A DNA stretch of 64,000 nucleotides from Chrysoperla carnea. Taxonomy: Eukaryota > Arthropoda > Insecta > Neuroptera > Chrysopidae. This document shows, one piece after another, positions 1 to 9,564 of the stretch. The stretch is taken from assembly GCF_905475395.1 (NCBI RefSeq), contig NC_058342.1, forward strand, positions 16,154,640 through 16,218,639, given 5' to 3'. The notes beneath the pieces were generated by a model. It was not told the origin of the DNA. It did not search any database and saw nothing but the letters and a program-made list of their open reading frames with translations. The stretch's first letter is position 1. Every line of letters starts with the position of its first letter. A program made the position numbers and the translations under genes.

Positions 1-2
1 AT

Positions 3-2865
3 GCATTTCCTGAACAAAGGAAGTTATGTGGTTCATGGACAATGCGATTTAAACATGCAGAAGGTTTTGATCAAAAATGGAAAGATTGTTGTAAATTGTA
101 TGATGAAAGTAAATTAACTGGAATACGAGAGTTACTCTGTACTACTGGTTTTAAGGATCCAGAAGATTCTGATCACTCTACAGGAGAAATATATTTTCAA
201 TGTGGTCCAGCAGAAGATAAATTAAAAATTTTAGAATTGGGTAAAAATTTATTAAAACTTATACCATACTGTGATGAATCCGGTTTTATGCGTTTTCGCA
301 GTTACGAATCAATTGATAAAAATGTGAATAAATATTTTACATATCGAATACCTGTTCCCAAGGATGAATCATCTGACGTAATAGTAAACTTCTGGTATTT
401 GTTTTCTGACAACATAAATAATACGTAAGTAATTAGTAAGACATAAAATTTTAAATCCGATCAATTATCAATTATTAATTATTAATTATCAATTATTAAT
501 ATCTAGATCAATTCACATAGACCGAGTAGGAATAGGAAAATTTACTTTTACTTTTATACCATTTTTATTCCGGATGTTTGTCCGTCCGTTAGTCTGTCCG
601 CCCGACAACACGATAACTCAAAAATGAAAAGAGATATCAAGCCGAGATTCGCCTTTAGGGGGTAAAAAGTGAGGTTGAGTTCAGAAATTAGCAACATAGC
701 TCAATTGTATCCTCCCCAATCTTAAAACCGTTAGAGATAGAACAAAAGTTTAAATGAAAAAATTTTCCTTATAAAAAATCAAACAGATTTTGTTTGAAAC
801 AGCTTTTCCTAAACATTAATTTTTACCCGTAAAGGTACACAAATTAAGTTAGAAACATTTTATAATCACATTAGAGTCGTGTTAAATATACTGTGGCTTT
901 TTAAGAAAAAATATTTTCCTTTACTTACATGTAAAAAAACAAACGAGTGCATAATTCACAATAATTATATACAGTATTTCAATAGTTAACTCAGTCAATT
1001 GTTTTTTAACTTTTATTCAGAAGAAAAAATTATAGTATATTTTTTGGCTGAAGATTTTAACTTCAAAATTGACCTAGCAATTATTTATCGAAAAATAATG
1101 CGCCAAATTTTGTTGGAGTAAAAGTCAATGGAGTTTTGTTGATTTGTTACTTTCCCGGCTATCTTTAAGATTCTTTCCTATGTGAATCAAATTCACGTGT
1201 CACTCCCTTATGGAAACTGTTATAATGTTATAGAGAATCCTATTTCACCCCCTCTAATTTTATAAGCGTTTCATAGCCGTAGGATTTTACGTTTTCGAGA
1301 TCTCTGATTTTTAAAACGTAGATCTCTAGCGCCTACACTATGAGTATTATTTCATAATTTGATAATTTAATAATAGGTATGAAGAGATTATTGAAATTAA
1401 TGAGAATAAAGTACCGACTCAAATATTTGACTACGCAGCTTTACAATATGAAAATATAAATATTTCAAATTCATTTCCGAACTGCGAATTAATGGGTCGA
1501 TGGATGATGTTCTTCGAACATTCGGAAAGTTTTGATCAAAAATGGAAAGATTGTTGCAAATTATATGATCAAGGAAAATTAACTGGAATACGAGAGTTGG
1601 GATGTTCCACTGGTTACAAGAGTGTAAGAACCGATGAACATGATCAAAGCGTAATATATTTTTTTTGTGGTCCATCTAATGATAAACCAAAAATGTTGGA
1701 ATATGGTAGAAATTTATTAAAATATATCCCATACTACAGTGATTATGGTCACATGGCATATAAAACTGTTGAACAATCTTATAAAGGTACAAGAGCTACT
1801 GGAAATCGTAATAACTCGTTGTATCGAATTCTTGTCCCGATGAAAGGATCATCTGAAATACAAATTAATCAAATTTATTTACTATCAGAGACAGAATTTA
1901 AAAGAGTAGAAATTAATGAGAACAAAATACCAACCGAAATTATGGATTACGAATTTTTGAATTACATCAACAGGCCTATTTTTAATGAAATTTATAATTC
2001 GTTTTCTTACGAATCACAAAAGTTATTCGGTAGCTGGAGAATGTATTTTAAACATGCAGAAGGTTTTAATCAAAAATGGAAAGAATGTTGTAAATTATAT
2101 GATGAAGGTAAATTAACTGGAATACAACGATTAAAATGTTCGACTGGGTTTCGAAATTCAATTTTAACTGACCCTACTACAGGAGTTATTTTCTTTTATT
2201 CTGGTTCAGGAGATGATCGATCTAAAATGTTAGAATATGGTATAAACTTATTAAAATATATTCCATACTACAATGATTCCGGTTTTATGGAGTATAGTCA
2301 TAAAAAATATCCAAAAGATATTAGGTATCGAATACCTGTGCCTAAAGATGTAAATTCTGATTTTAAAGTAAATCGAATCTTTTTAATGTCTGTGGGTAGG
2401 GAAAATATTAAAATTAATGAGGATAGAAAACCAACTGAAATTTTGGATCATGAATTTTTGGGTTATGTAAATATGTACATGTATTATTCGTTTCTTGATC
2501 CAAAGCCAAATTTATGGGGTAAATGGGTGATGAATTTTAAATTTGACCAAGATTTTGATCAAAAATGGAAAGATTGTTGTAACTTATATGATGATGGGAA
2601 ATTAATAGGAATTCGACGTTTAAAGTGTTCAACCGGTTTTAGAAGTTCAATTGAAAATGATTCAGGAGTAATCTTATTTTATTGTGGTCCAATGAGGGAA
2701 CGTTCCAATGTTTTGGAATATGGTGAAAACTTATTAAAGTATATAACATACTATAGTGAATCTGGTTTTATGGAATACAGAAGTGCAGACGATATGGAGG
2801 ATTGTCGGTTATATCAAATAACTGTCCCAAAAAATGAATCATCAGATGAAGAATTGAATCAATGA
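3..2865 (+). CDS. Partial gene: protein with four tandem Cys-containing domains, family not recognised
   Basis: Two exons are visible: 3-424 (open at the window edge) and 1377-2865 (stop TGA), with a GT-AG intron 425-1376. Joined they stay in frame and give 636 residues. The protein is four copies of one domain, starting near residues 10, 181, 359 and 522 of the visible part. Each begins G-x-W-x-M-x-F, then F[DN]QKWK[DE]CC[KN]LYD, KLxGI[RQ]xLxC[ST]TG[FY], a CGP or SGS turn, LExGxNLLKxI, and [YQ][RQ]IxVP. Domains 1-3 end in a linker ending PT[EQ]I; the fourth stops early. A CC pair and a C before TG occur in all four copies; the C of CGP is serine in the third. I know no family with this pattern. 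The N-terminus is outside the window, so a signal peptide cannot be judged. An ATG at 42 is internal, since the frame is open and domain-like upstream of it. Tandem copies suggest internal duplication. Function is unknown. Confidence 0.8.
553..1014 (+). repeat. Rep-T dispersed repeat, copy 1, in the intron of the Cys-domain gene
   Basis: It carries the Rep-T landmarks in order: the TCCGTCCG-type stretch, ACGATAACTCAAAAA, AAAAGAGATATCAAG, CCGTTAGAGATAGAACAAAA, the TTTGTTTGAAAC block and the terminal TCAGTCAATTG palindrome half. The 5' part of the family is missing. It lies inside intron 425-1376. Confidence 0.75.
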
Positions 2866-2942
2866 TTTTTGTTATTTGATTCTGTAGAGAGCAGTTTTGA
2901 AGTAATTTTTCGAAAAATCATCGAATTTGAATTTGAATTTGG

Positions 2943-3053
2943 TTTATATAGCTGGTTTGAAAACTTGTACTTTTTAATTTTAGAATCTATTGCCCAAATA
3001 TTTTTATTGTGCCTTGCCGCTTTGCACGGAGGACTGAAAGGGTGAGAAATGTT
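2943..3053 (+). repeat. Left arm of an inverted repeat that flanks the LTR retrotransposon
   Basis: About 110 bp here, including TTGAAAACTTGTACTTT, reappears in inverted orientation at about 10906-11016 with moderate divergence. The LTR element lies between the two arms, so it probably inserted into the spacer of an older foldback repeat. The rest of 2866-3296 holds no recognisable gene, and I see no AATAAA polyadenylation signal there. Confidence 0.55.
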
Positions 3054-3296
3054 ATCTCTAAATTTTATATAAATTTTAGAAGCGTACCAAAATTTTGAAA
3101 ATTATTTTACAACAAATTTGTTAAGATCAATCGAAAGCTGGTTTACTTTTCTTGAAAAAGAGCTATAAAAAAATCCCGTACCAGCTTTTTGAACCAAGAT
3201 ATTAGCGTTCCAAGCAAGATTAAAATCTTCTTCTTCTATTTAAAATCCTGTATCTTTTAAAATAATCATCGCACTGATATTTTTTTCATATCATTC

Positions 3297-4500
3297 TGAT
3301 GCGGGAATTAATGTTTTGGTGAGGTAATTAGAAAAAAAAGAAACGTATTTTTACTCTTCCCAAATTAAATACTTAATTGTTTCTCGACTTGCGTCGAGAA
3401 CAAGAAGTAAGCCTCAGCCAAAATTCCTCGCACCCCCCAGAACACTCGGATTAATATTTACGATATCCAAAAAAAAGAAAAGAGATATTAAACAGTGTCG
3501 CTAAAGGGAAACATCCCGGTCTGAAAATAAAACCGAAACAGATCAAAGTGCGTGCTAGGCCCAAAGATAACGCCGAAGGCGATTACCCCCCAGAAAGTAT
3601 TAACAATACAAAAAAAAAGTCTACGTTTAAAATACCAAAAACTATAAAGTTTGTTTATTTGATTAATTCAAAAAAAAAATATAATTGTTTGAGTATACAT
3701 ACTTCAGAAAAATATAAATTCACAAGGCATCAGCCTTGTTTTTACACTTACATGAATTTTACATGTTGAAATTAAAACCAAAATACAAAGTTTTGAAAAA
3801 AATATCTTACGATTTGAATTTAGAAAAAAAATTAACTTATATATAAAATATATAATTAAAAATAAAAGTTTCCTGTATGTAGCTTGCGATCACTGTGAAT
3901 CCAGCTCCCTAATTTACATTTTTAAGGGGCTGTGCTCACATATGAGATTCGAAAAGTCACAAAAACACAGGTAGAAAAAACCAATATTAAATTACACAAT
4001 TTTAAATAATTGAAGAGTGTCTATTTCACTCTTCAAACTGTGCGTCTTTCAAAGAAACGACATTTCACAAAATATTTGATAACATTGTCGTATTGCAAAT
4101 AAATATAAATTCTTATTAAGAATTAAAAAAAAGAAATATTAAAATTTAATAAATTTAATTATATTGCCACACACTAAAGGTGTGTTAAAAAATAAAGTGA
4201 AGGCATGATGGAATAAATAATTTAGATTAATTATTCCAACATGTTGTTGCTGTGCCAGTTCGAATTTCAAAGAGGTAGTTCTTAAACATGAATCTAGTTA
4301 GCTGCGTTTTTTGTGTACCGACTGGTGGCAATAAAAAGAACTAAAGTTGAAAAACAATAAGTTACAGTCGCAGACAGAGTAAACTTTTCAATACAATATG
4401 TACCGTCACAGACAGATTTAAAGTTTGATATTTTACATTATTGTTGCATACTTTATTACTAATTAATTAATTATAATTAGTTTGCCAACAATTTGTAACA
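3297..4500 (-). repeat. 3' LTR of the gypsy-type element
   Basis: It is 1204 bp with TG...CA ends and matches 9565-10768 as far as I can read. In sense orientation it follows the polypurine tract directly. The ATTC target duplication abuts it at 3293-3296. A 73-codon ORF on the opposite strand at 3548-3769 is repeated in the other LTR and is not considered coding. Confidence 0.95.
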
Positions 4501-4512
4501 CTCCCCCGCCCT
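4501..4512 (-). other. Polypurine tract of the LTR retrotransposon
   Basis: On the minus strand the sequence AGGGCGGGGGAG directly precedes the TGTTAC start of the 3' LTR. That is where plus-strand DNA synthesis is primed in LTR retrotransposons. Its G-richness stands out in this AT-rich window. Confidence 0.8.
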
Positions 4513-4573
4513 AAAAAAATTCGAAGAATAAAGAAAAAGAGAATAAAGCGGAGAGAGGAGAGAAAAAAAAAAA

Positions 4574-7500
4574 TTAATTTTGCACTATTTGTGGTTGATA
4601 GGGCTTCAGGTGACTAACATGCACACGAGATAAAGTATTATCATTCTCGTCAAAAAGCTCGACCGACACTGGTCCAGTAAAACGTAAAATTCTTTTTGGA
4701 CCTGAATATCTAGGTTGAAATTTACTGTCAGTATCAAAGGTCGCACGATACTTAGGAAGCTTCACACAGACCATCTGATCCACCCTGTATTTAACATCTA
4801 CAGTATTACCTTTACGTTTATTTATAATTTGATTCATTTTAACTAATGCTTGTTTAACCTCTTCATGTGTTGGTGGTTTATCTGCCGTAAAATAATTATA
4901 AGTTTCTAGCCCTAAATCCAAGGTGTTATTTAAACGTCGTTTAAAAAAAATTTCGACTGGAGAAGTTCCAATAGAAGTATGATAACTATTGTTATATTGA
5001 AAGGTAAAATATGGTAAAACTTTAGTCCAAGCTTTATGCTCCAAGGCATATTGCTTTATAATACACGCCATATTAATTTTTAAATTTCTATTTAATCTCT
5101 CTGACATATTAGCACATGCGTGATAGCTTGAAATATAAGCTGCTCTAACACCATGATTGAATAAAAAATTTTTGTATTTTTGGGCCACAAAACATTTGGC
5201 ATTATCACTAACAACACATGCAGGGTAACCAAATTGCATAAAAGTTTTATGAAGAAATTTAATAACCACTTCCGCCGTTGCCCTACGTGTAGAGTATGTA
5301 ATAGCAAATTTACTAAATGAATCAAGAATAACTAAAATATATTTCATTCCACCATCCAAAGATGGAATTAAAGGACCGATAAAGTCTATGTAAAGTTTAT
5401 CCCAAATACCAGTGGGAACCGTTGACTTTGTGTGCACATTTGTATTTTTATTATAAGGTTTAAATTGTTGACAAACTGTACAATTTTTAATAAATTCTAC
5501 AACTTTTTTATATAATAAATTATGATAAAATCTCTTGGCAATTTCTCTATACGTTTTAGTTACAGCACCATGCTGACCATATAAAGAATTATGATAATAT
5601 TTAATGACATATTCAAGCATTGAATCTGGTAGAACTATTCGTTTCAATTTATTCCGTCCAACTTCGCGCAGCAAAAGACCGTCTTTAAGTGAAAAGTTAT
5701 TAACATTATGGCCATTTTTTAATTGATCCATTATGAATTTACACTGATTACAATTCTCTTGTGCAAGCTTAATTGAAAGAAAACCCTGAGGTTCAGTAAC
5801 TAAAGTATTTAATAGAAAAACCGGGTCGTTTTGTAAAGATTCATCCTTGACCAAATTATTATTGTCAACTAAAGATGGATCTTCACCCGAATAATTACTA
5901 CCATTATCATTTTTTAATAAAAAATTATTTGTAGAGAAATTACCATTCGAAAATAATCTAGATAAACAATCTGCTGCAGTATTATCTATGCCCTTAATAT
6001 GTTTCGGTGTAAAATTGAATTTTGACAGTGTCAAAATCCATCTCGAAAGTTTGTTAAATTTTTGTGGTGAATTAAAAAGATACACTAAAGCATTGTTATC
6101 GGTTTCTAAGAAAAAATGTCTATCGACAAGGTAGTCACTAAAGGTATTTAATGAAAAAATTACAGCTAAAAGCTCTAACTCATAAGCGGAATATCTCATT
6201 TCAGCGGGATTTAATTTTCTAGAACAATATTCAATTGGGTGTAAATTCCCATTAATATTTTGCAATAAAACGGCTCCTAGGCCAACAGATGACGCATCCG
6301 TTCTCACAACAAAGGGATATTCATCGTCAAAAATAGGAAATTTCAAAATTGGTGCAGACGTTAAAGCTTTTTTTAATTTAGAAATAGCCTCGACATGTAC
6401 ATCAGTTATTTTAAATTGAACATTTTTCTTTTTTAATTCATTCAACGGTGCAACAATAGAACTAAAATGCTCAATATAGCGAGCAAAAAACGCTGCCATT
6501 CCGATAAATTTTTGCAACTCCTTTATATTTTTTGGAATTGGCATGTCACAAATAGCACTAATTTTGTCAGGATTAGGACGTCTACCTTCTGATGATATAA
6601 TATGGCCAAGAATTTTTAGACGTGCCATAAAAAATTTATTTTTATTTGGATTTAAAGTTAAATTAAGTTTTTTAAATCTACTTAATACCTGGTTTAAATG
6701 AATTTTATGATCATCAATAGAGCTTGAAAAAACTATAATATCATCGTAATAAATTAAGATACACACATTCAACAAATCGTTAAATTCTTTAATTAGAAAA
6801 CGATATAAGCATTGAGAACTAATATTAAGTCCAAACGGACAACAAACAAAAGAAAATTGTCCCCATTGCGTATTAATAGCAGTAATATCTCTGCTCTCTT
6901 TACTCAAGCTACACTGGTAGTAGCTCTTTGACATATCCAAGGTAGAAAACACTTTTGCGCCTCCTAGACTAGAAAATACGTGATTGATCGATACATTTGA
7001 AATCGGATCAAACACAATCTTTTTATTAACGAACCTATAGTCAGCTACCATGCGAAAACCATCCTGTTTTTTAACAAAAAACACAGGAGATGCATAACTA
7101 GACTGGCTAGGAACTATAATATTTAATTTCAAAAGCTCATCCAAATGTTGCTTTAAGAGTAAAGATTTATCTTTTGGTAAAAAATATGCAGTTTTATAAA
7201 CTGGTGTATCATCTTTAAGTTTAATATGATATTCATAATTTTTTGCTCTCCCAGGAATTTCAGAAAATACTGACTTATACTTTTTATATAATGAATCCAT
7301 AAATTCTTTATCCTTTTCTGACAAATTTAGTGGTAATTCACAAATAATATTAACGAAAAATTGTGTGCAATTTTTTTCAAAAGGAATTTCAATATTTCTG
7401 AATGAATTAAAAAATACTTTGTTATTACTAAGGTCTAATATCATACCACATTTGTTGAGAGACGGTGCTCCAATAATCATATCAAAAATGGATTTTTCCA

Positions 7501-7738
7501 TTAAGTAAAATTCTAAATTCCAGCTGAAATTACTAATCTTGACGTGTAACGTAACCTTCTTCTTCATAGTTACATAATTTGATCCCGGTAATGTAACCGT
7601 AATTTTTTCATCTTCATAAATAACTTTCTTAATTTTTAATTTACTAAACATTTTTCTAGAAATAACATTTATAGTTGATCCCGAATCTAAAAGAGATAAT
7701 ATTTTAATATTGTTCACAGAAACATAAATTAAGGGCAT
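4574..7738 (-). CDS. pol: Pol polyprotein: protease, reverse transcriptase, RNase H, integrase
   Basis: The open frame gives 1054 aa from its first ATG, but it stays open upstream across the end of gag, so the natural product is probably a Gag-Pol fusion. Protease: LLDSGST near residue 18. RT: FVKKQDGFRMVADYR near 221-235, LDMS at 267-270 and IYYDDI with the catalytic aspartates at 332-333. RNase H: TDASS at 480-484 and ETDNN at 545-549. Integrase: zinc-binding H716, H723, C753, C756, then D785, D845 and E880, the last two 35 residues apart as in the DD35E triad. The C-terminus has SGPKRILRF, resembling the GPF/Y module. No stop or frameshift breaks the frame and all key residues are present, so it could be active. 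The enzymes would copy element RNA to DNA and insert it into the genome. Confidence 0.97.
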   Translation of the reverse strand: MPLIYVSVNNIKILSLLDSGSTINVISRKMFSKLKIKKVIYEDEKITVTLPGSNYVTMKKKVTLHVKISNFSWNLEFYLMEKSIFDMIIGAPSLNKCGMILDLSNNKVFFNSFRNIEIPFEKNCTQFFVNIICELPLNLSEKDKEFMDSLYKKYKSVFSEIPGRAKNYEYHIKLKDDTPVYKTAYFLPKDKSLLLKQHLDELLKLNIIVPSQSSYASPVFFVKKQDGFRMVADYRFVNKKIVFDPISNVSINHVFSSLGGAKVFSTLDMSKSYYQCSLSKESRDITAINTQWGQFSFVCCPFGLNISSQCLYRFLIKEFNDLLNVCILIYYDDIIVFSSSIDDHKIHLNQVLSRFKKLNLTLNPNKNKFFMARLKILGHIISSEGRRPNPDKISAICDMPIPKNIKELQKFIGMAAFFARYIEHFSSIVAPLNELKKKNVQFKITDVHVEAISKLKKALTSAPILKFPIFDDEYPFVVRTDASSVGLGAVLLQNINGNLHPIEYCSRKLNPAEMRYSAYELELLAVIFSLNTFSDYLVDRHFFLETDNNALVYLFNSPQKFNKLSRWILTLSKFNFTPKHIKGIDNTAADCLSRLFSNGNFSTNNFLLKNDNGSNYSGEDPSLVDNNNLVKDESLQNDPVFLLNTLVTEPQGFLSIKLAQENCNQCKFIMDQLKNGHNVNNFSLKDGLLLREVGRNKLKRIVLPDSMLEYVIKYYHNSLYGQHGAVTKTYREIAKRFYHNLLYKKVVEFIKNCTVCQQFKPYNKNTNVHTKSTVPTGIWDKLYIDFIGPLIPSLDGGMKYILVILDSFSKFAITYSTRRATAEVVIKFLHKTFMQFGYPACVVSDNAKCFVAQKYKNFLFNHGVRAAYISSYHACANMSERLNRNLKINMACIIKQYALEHKAWTKVLPYFTFQYNNSYHTSIGTSPVEIFFKRRLNNTLDLGLETYNYFTADKPPTHEEVKQALVKMNQIINKRKGNTVDVKYRVDQMVCVKLPKYRATFDTDSKFQPRYSGPKRILRFTGPVSVELFDENDNTLSRVHVSHLKPYQPQIVQN

Positions 7739-7761
7739 CGAAGATGCATTTATTGAAGAAT

Positions 7762-8847
7762 TTAATGTGTGGCATGGTTCAAGTTTTTTGAACTTGTTGT
7801 GTCTCTATTGGCTAATTTAACACATTGTTGAATTTTGTGTCCTGTTCGTTTGCAATAAACACAAAATATAGATTTACTTTTATTTAAATTTGATTTTGCT
7901 ATCTGAACAGAAGCTTTTTTATCATTTTGACCTGTAGTTTCAGGCTTAAGATCCTTAACATTTTGAACATTTTGAACATTTTGTTCAATATTAACTAAAC
8001 TAGAATTTTGATCATTAACACTATTTTGTCTTCTATTTTGATACAAGTTAAATTTATTAAATGAATTTTCTCTTGTTATTATTTCTTGTAAATTTCTTAC
8101 AAAAGAATTTAAAGAAACTAAAGTTTCAGGAATTGGAAGCAATTTAATCAAATTAAAGGTTTTCTGATTAACATGGGCAAATATAATTTGTATAACTATT
8201 TTAATGTCCTCTTTAGGCATTAGTATTTGCGAGTATTTCAAAATATCAGTTACGAAATCAGAAAACTTTTCATTTGGAAGTTGTCTTCTTCTAATGTATC
8301 TATCAATTGCAATTTGCAATTGTGCAGGGGATATATACTCAGATAATAAAATGTTTGAAATATAAGTCCAAGTTTTATTATTTGAAATTTGATTAGACCA
8401 AAATGGTTTTGTATTAGAATTACATTTTGTAATTAAAAATTTAATAAGAGAATTTTCATCAACTAAACTTAATGAAACAACACTATTGGTTTCAATAATA
8501 AAATTAATAATTGAACTTGTATCAAATAAATCTAAAATTTTAATGTTATTTGTAAGAGATTCAAATCTAAATTTAAAATCTTGAGATTTCTCTTTACTTA
8601 TCTTGGTATTTAGTGATGAAATAATGTGTGTTAAATGATCTACATGAATATATTTTGCCGCTTGCGTATCATACGACGTTGATGGTACCGGATCAATTAA
8701 ACATTGTATTGTCTCATCCTTTTGTTGAACTGATACTTGAACATCTTTGTCAACGACATTAAAATCCGTTTGTATTCTTTTGTTGTTGTATTTTTCGTCT
8801 TTAACAGGTTTTGGAAAACCACGAAAATCTTCGTCGTCAGACGACAT
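7762..8847 (-). CDS. gag: Gag-like structural protein with one CCHC zinc knuckle
   Basis: The protein has 361 aa and is rich in Asn, Lys and Ser. Near the C-terminus lies a single zinc knuckle of form C-x2-C-x4-H-x4-C (C329, C332, H337, C342), typical of the nucleocapsid part of retroelement Gag. It would package element RNA into cytoplasmic particles. The start at 8847 is the first ATG of the frame, about 700 bp after the 5' LTR. The stop is at 7762-7764. Pol lies in the -1 frame relative to gag, and a slippery heptamer sits just before the gag stop, so Pol is likely made by ribosomal frameshifting. No separate major-homology region could be identified by eye. Confidence 0.92.
   Translation of the reverse strand: MSSDDEDFRGFPKPVKDEKYNNKRIQTDFNVVDKDVQVSVQQKDETIQCLIDPVPSTSYDTQAAKYIHVDHLTHIISSLNTKISKEKSQDFKFRFESLTNNIKILDLFDTSSIINFIIETNSVVSLSLVDENSLIKFLITKCNSNTKPFWSNQISNNKTWTYISNILLSEYISPAQLQIAIDRYIRRRQLPNEKFSDFVTDILKYSQILMPKEDIKIVIQIIFAHVNQKTFNLIKLLPIPETLVSLNSFVRNLQEIITRENSFNKFNLYQNRRQNSVNDQNSSLVNIEQNVQNVQNVKDLKPETTGQNDKKASVQIAKSNLNKSKSIFCVYCKRTGHKIQQCVKLANRDTTSSKNLNHATH
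7783..7789 (-). other. Candidate -1 ribosomal frameshift site A_AAA_AAC
   Basis: In the gag frame the minus strand reads TCA AAA AAC TTG, so the heptamer A_AAA_AAC has the X_XXY_YYZ form in the correct register. The pol frame (-1) is open from here through to the pol ATG at 7738. Gag would terminate five codons later (after TTG AAC CAT GCC ACA CAT). A short hairpin GCATC-TTC-GATGC lies about 40 nt downstream, further than usual for a stimulator. Confidence 0.75.
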
Positions 8848-9445
8848 TTTTCCCTTTTATTTGATTTCCTCAAAAAAAAAATTAACGAAACGAAAACAAA
8901 AAAAGAAATTAGTAAAGTTCAACAAAGTAAAAATTACAAACGTTTGAATTAATTTTGATGAAATATGAACTTGTTTCAAAATAAATATTCATGTAAATAA
9001 AAAAAAAGTTTTTTTTTTAAAAATAGCCAATAAAGAAACATACAAAAAAAAACTATGAAATAAAATTTGGATTTACAACTTAAATAGTAGACCAATAAAG
9101 GTAATCAAAATAGCAATATATTTTAAGATTACATAAAATGTGTAAAAAAACAAAAACAAAATCTAATTAATTCAAACTAGTCAATGTTATATAATTGGAT
9201 TTATAATGTCAATTCCTTGAACAAATACCAAAAAAAATATTAGATATTATTTTAATAAATATCCAATATTATGTAAAAAAATTTTTTTTAATTTTCAAAA
9301 TTTCAAATTTATATACGAAAATATTCAACTTACGTGATTCCACAAACTACATACAAGAAAACTCTACTAGTCAAAAAAATTTTAGAGAAAATTAAACGTA
9401 GATTCTTTAAAGTAATGTAACCAGATATAACGCAAAAAACTAAAA

Positions 9446-9564
9446 AAGGTGTTACGCTCACTACCAAATGTACGAAAATCGTAGATCGCGGAGCTCTGCT
9501 AACAAAGTGATACGCTCGCTACCAAGTGATGCGGGAACGTAGATCTCGAAGCTCTGCTACCAAG
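9446..9564 (-). repeat. Tandem duplication around the primer-binding site
   Basis: The leader next to the 5' LTR contains imperfect repeats of about 58 bp. The blocks CGTAGATC..GGAGCTCTGCT and CGTAGATCTCGAAGCTCTGCT each precede a CTACCAAGTGATGCGGGAA-like segment. The last segment is itself the junction of primer site and LTR end, so the leader holds an extra copy of the LTR terminus (CCAAGTGATGCGGGAA, about 9521-9536) upstream of the real one. Confidence 0.7.
9551..9562 (-). other. Primer-binding site, resembling initiator tRNA-Met
   Basis: On the minus strand, two bases after the LTR end, the sequence TGGTAGCAGAGC begins with the TGG that pairs with a tRNA CCA tail. Its first 11 bases match the complement of the 3' end of eukaryotic initiator tRNA-Met (CTCTGCTACCA). 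Agreement fades beyond that, so the tRNA identity is likely but not certain. Confidence 0.65.

Noticed and set aside
330..424. Reading the first exon on to the stop at 426-428 as a complete 128-aa gene
   Set aside because: The GTAAGT donor at 425 and the acceptor at 1376 join two halves of the same domain repeat in frame.
3548..3769. A 73-codon ORF (also at 9816-10037) as a gene
   Set aside because: It lies in both LTRs, antisense to the element, and has no recognisable domain; identity follows from the LTR duplication.
5092..5325. 77-codon minus-strand ORF
   Set aside because: It overlaps the integrase part of pol in another frame and is a shadow.
8737..8952. Two + strand ORFs of 66 and 71 codons
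   Set aside because: They are antisense to the start of gag and AT-rich leader.
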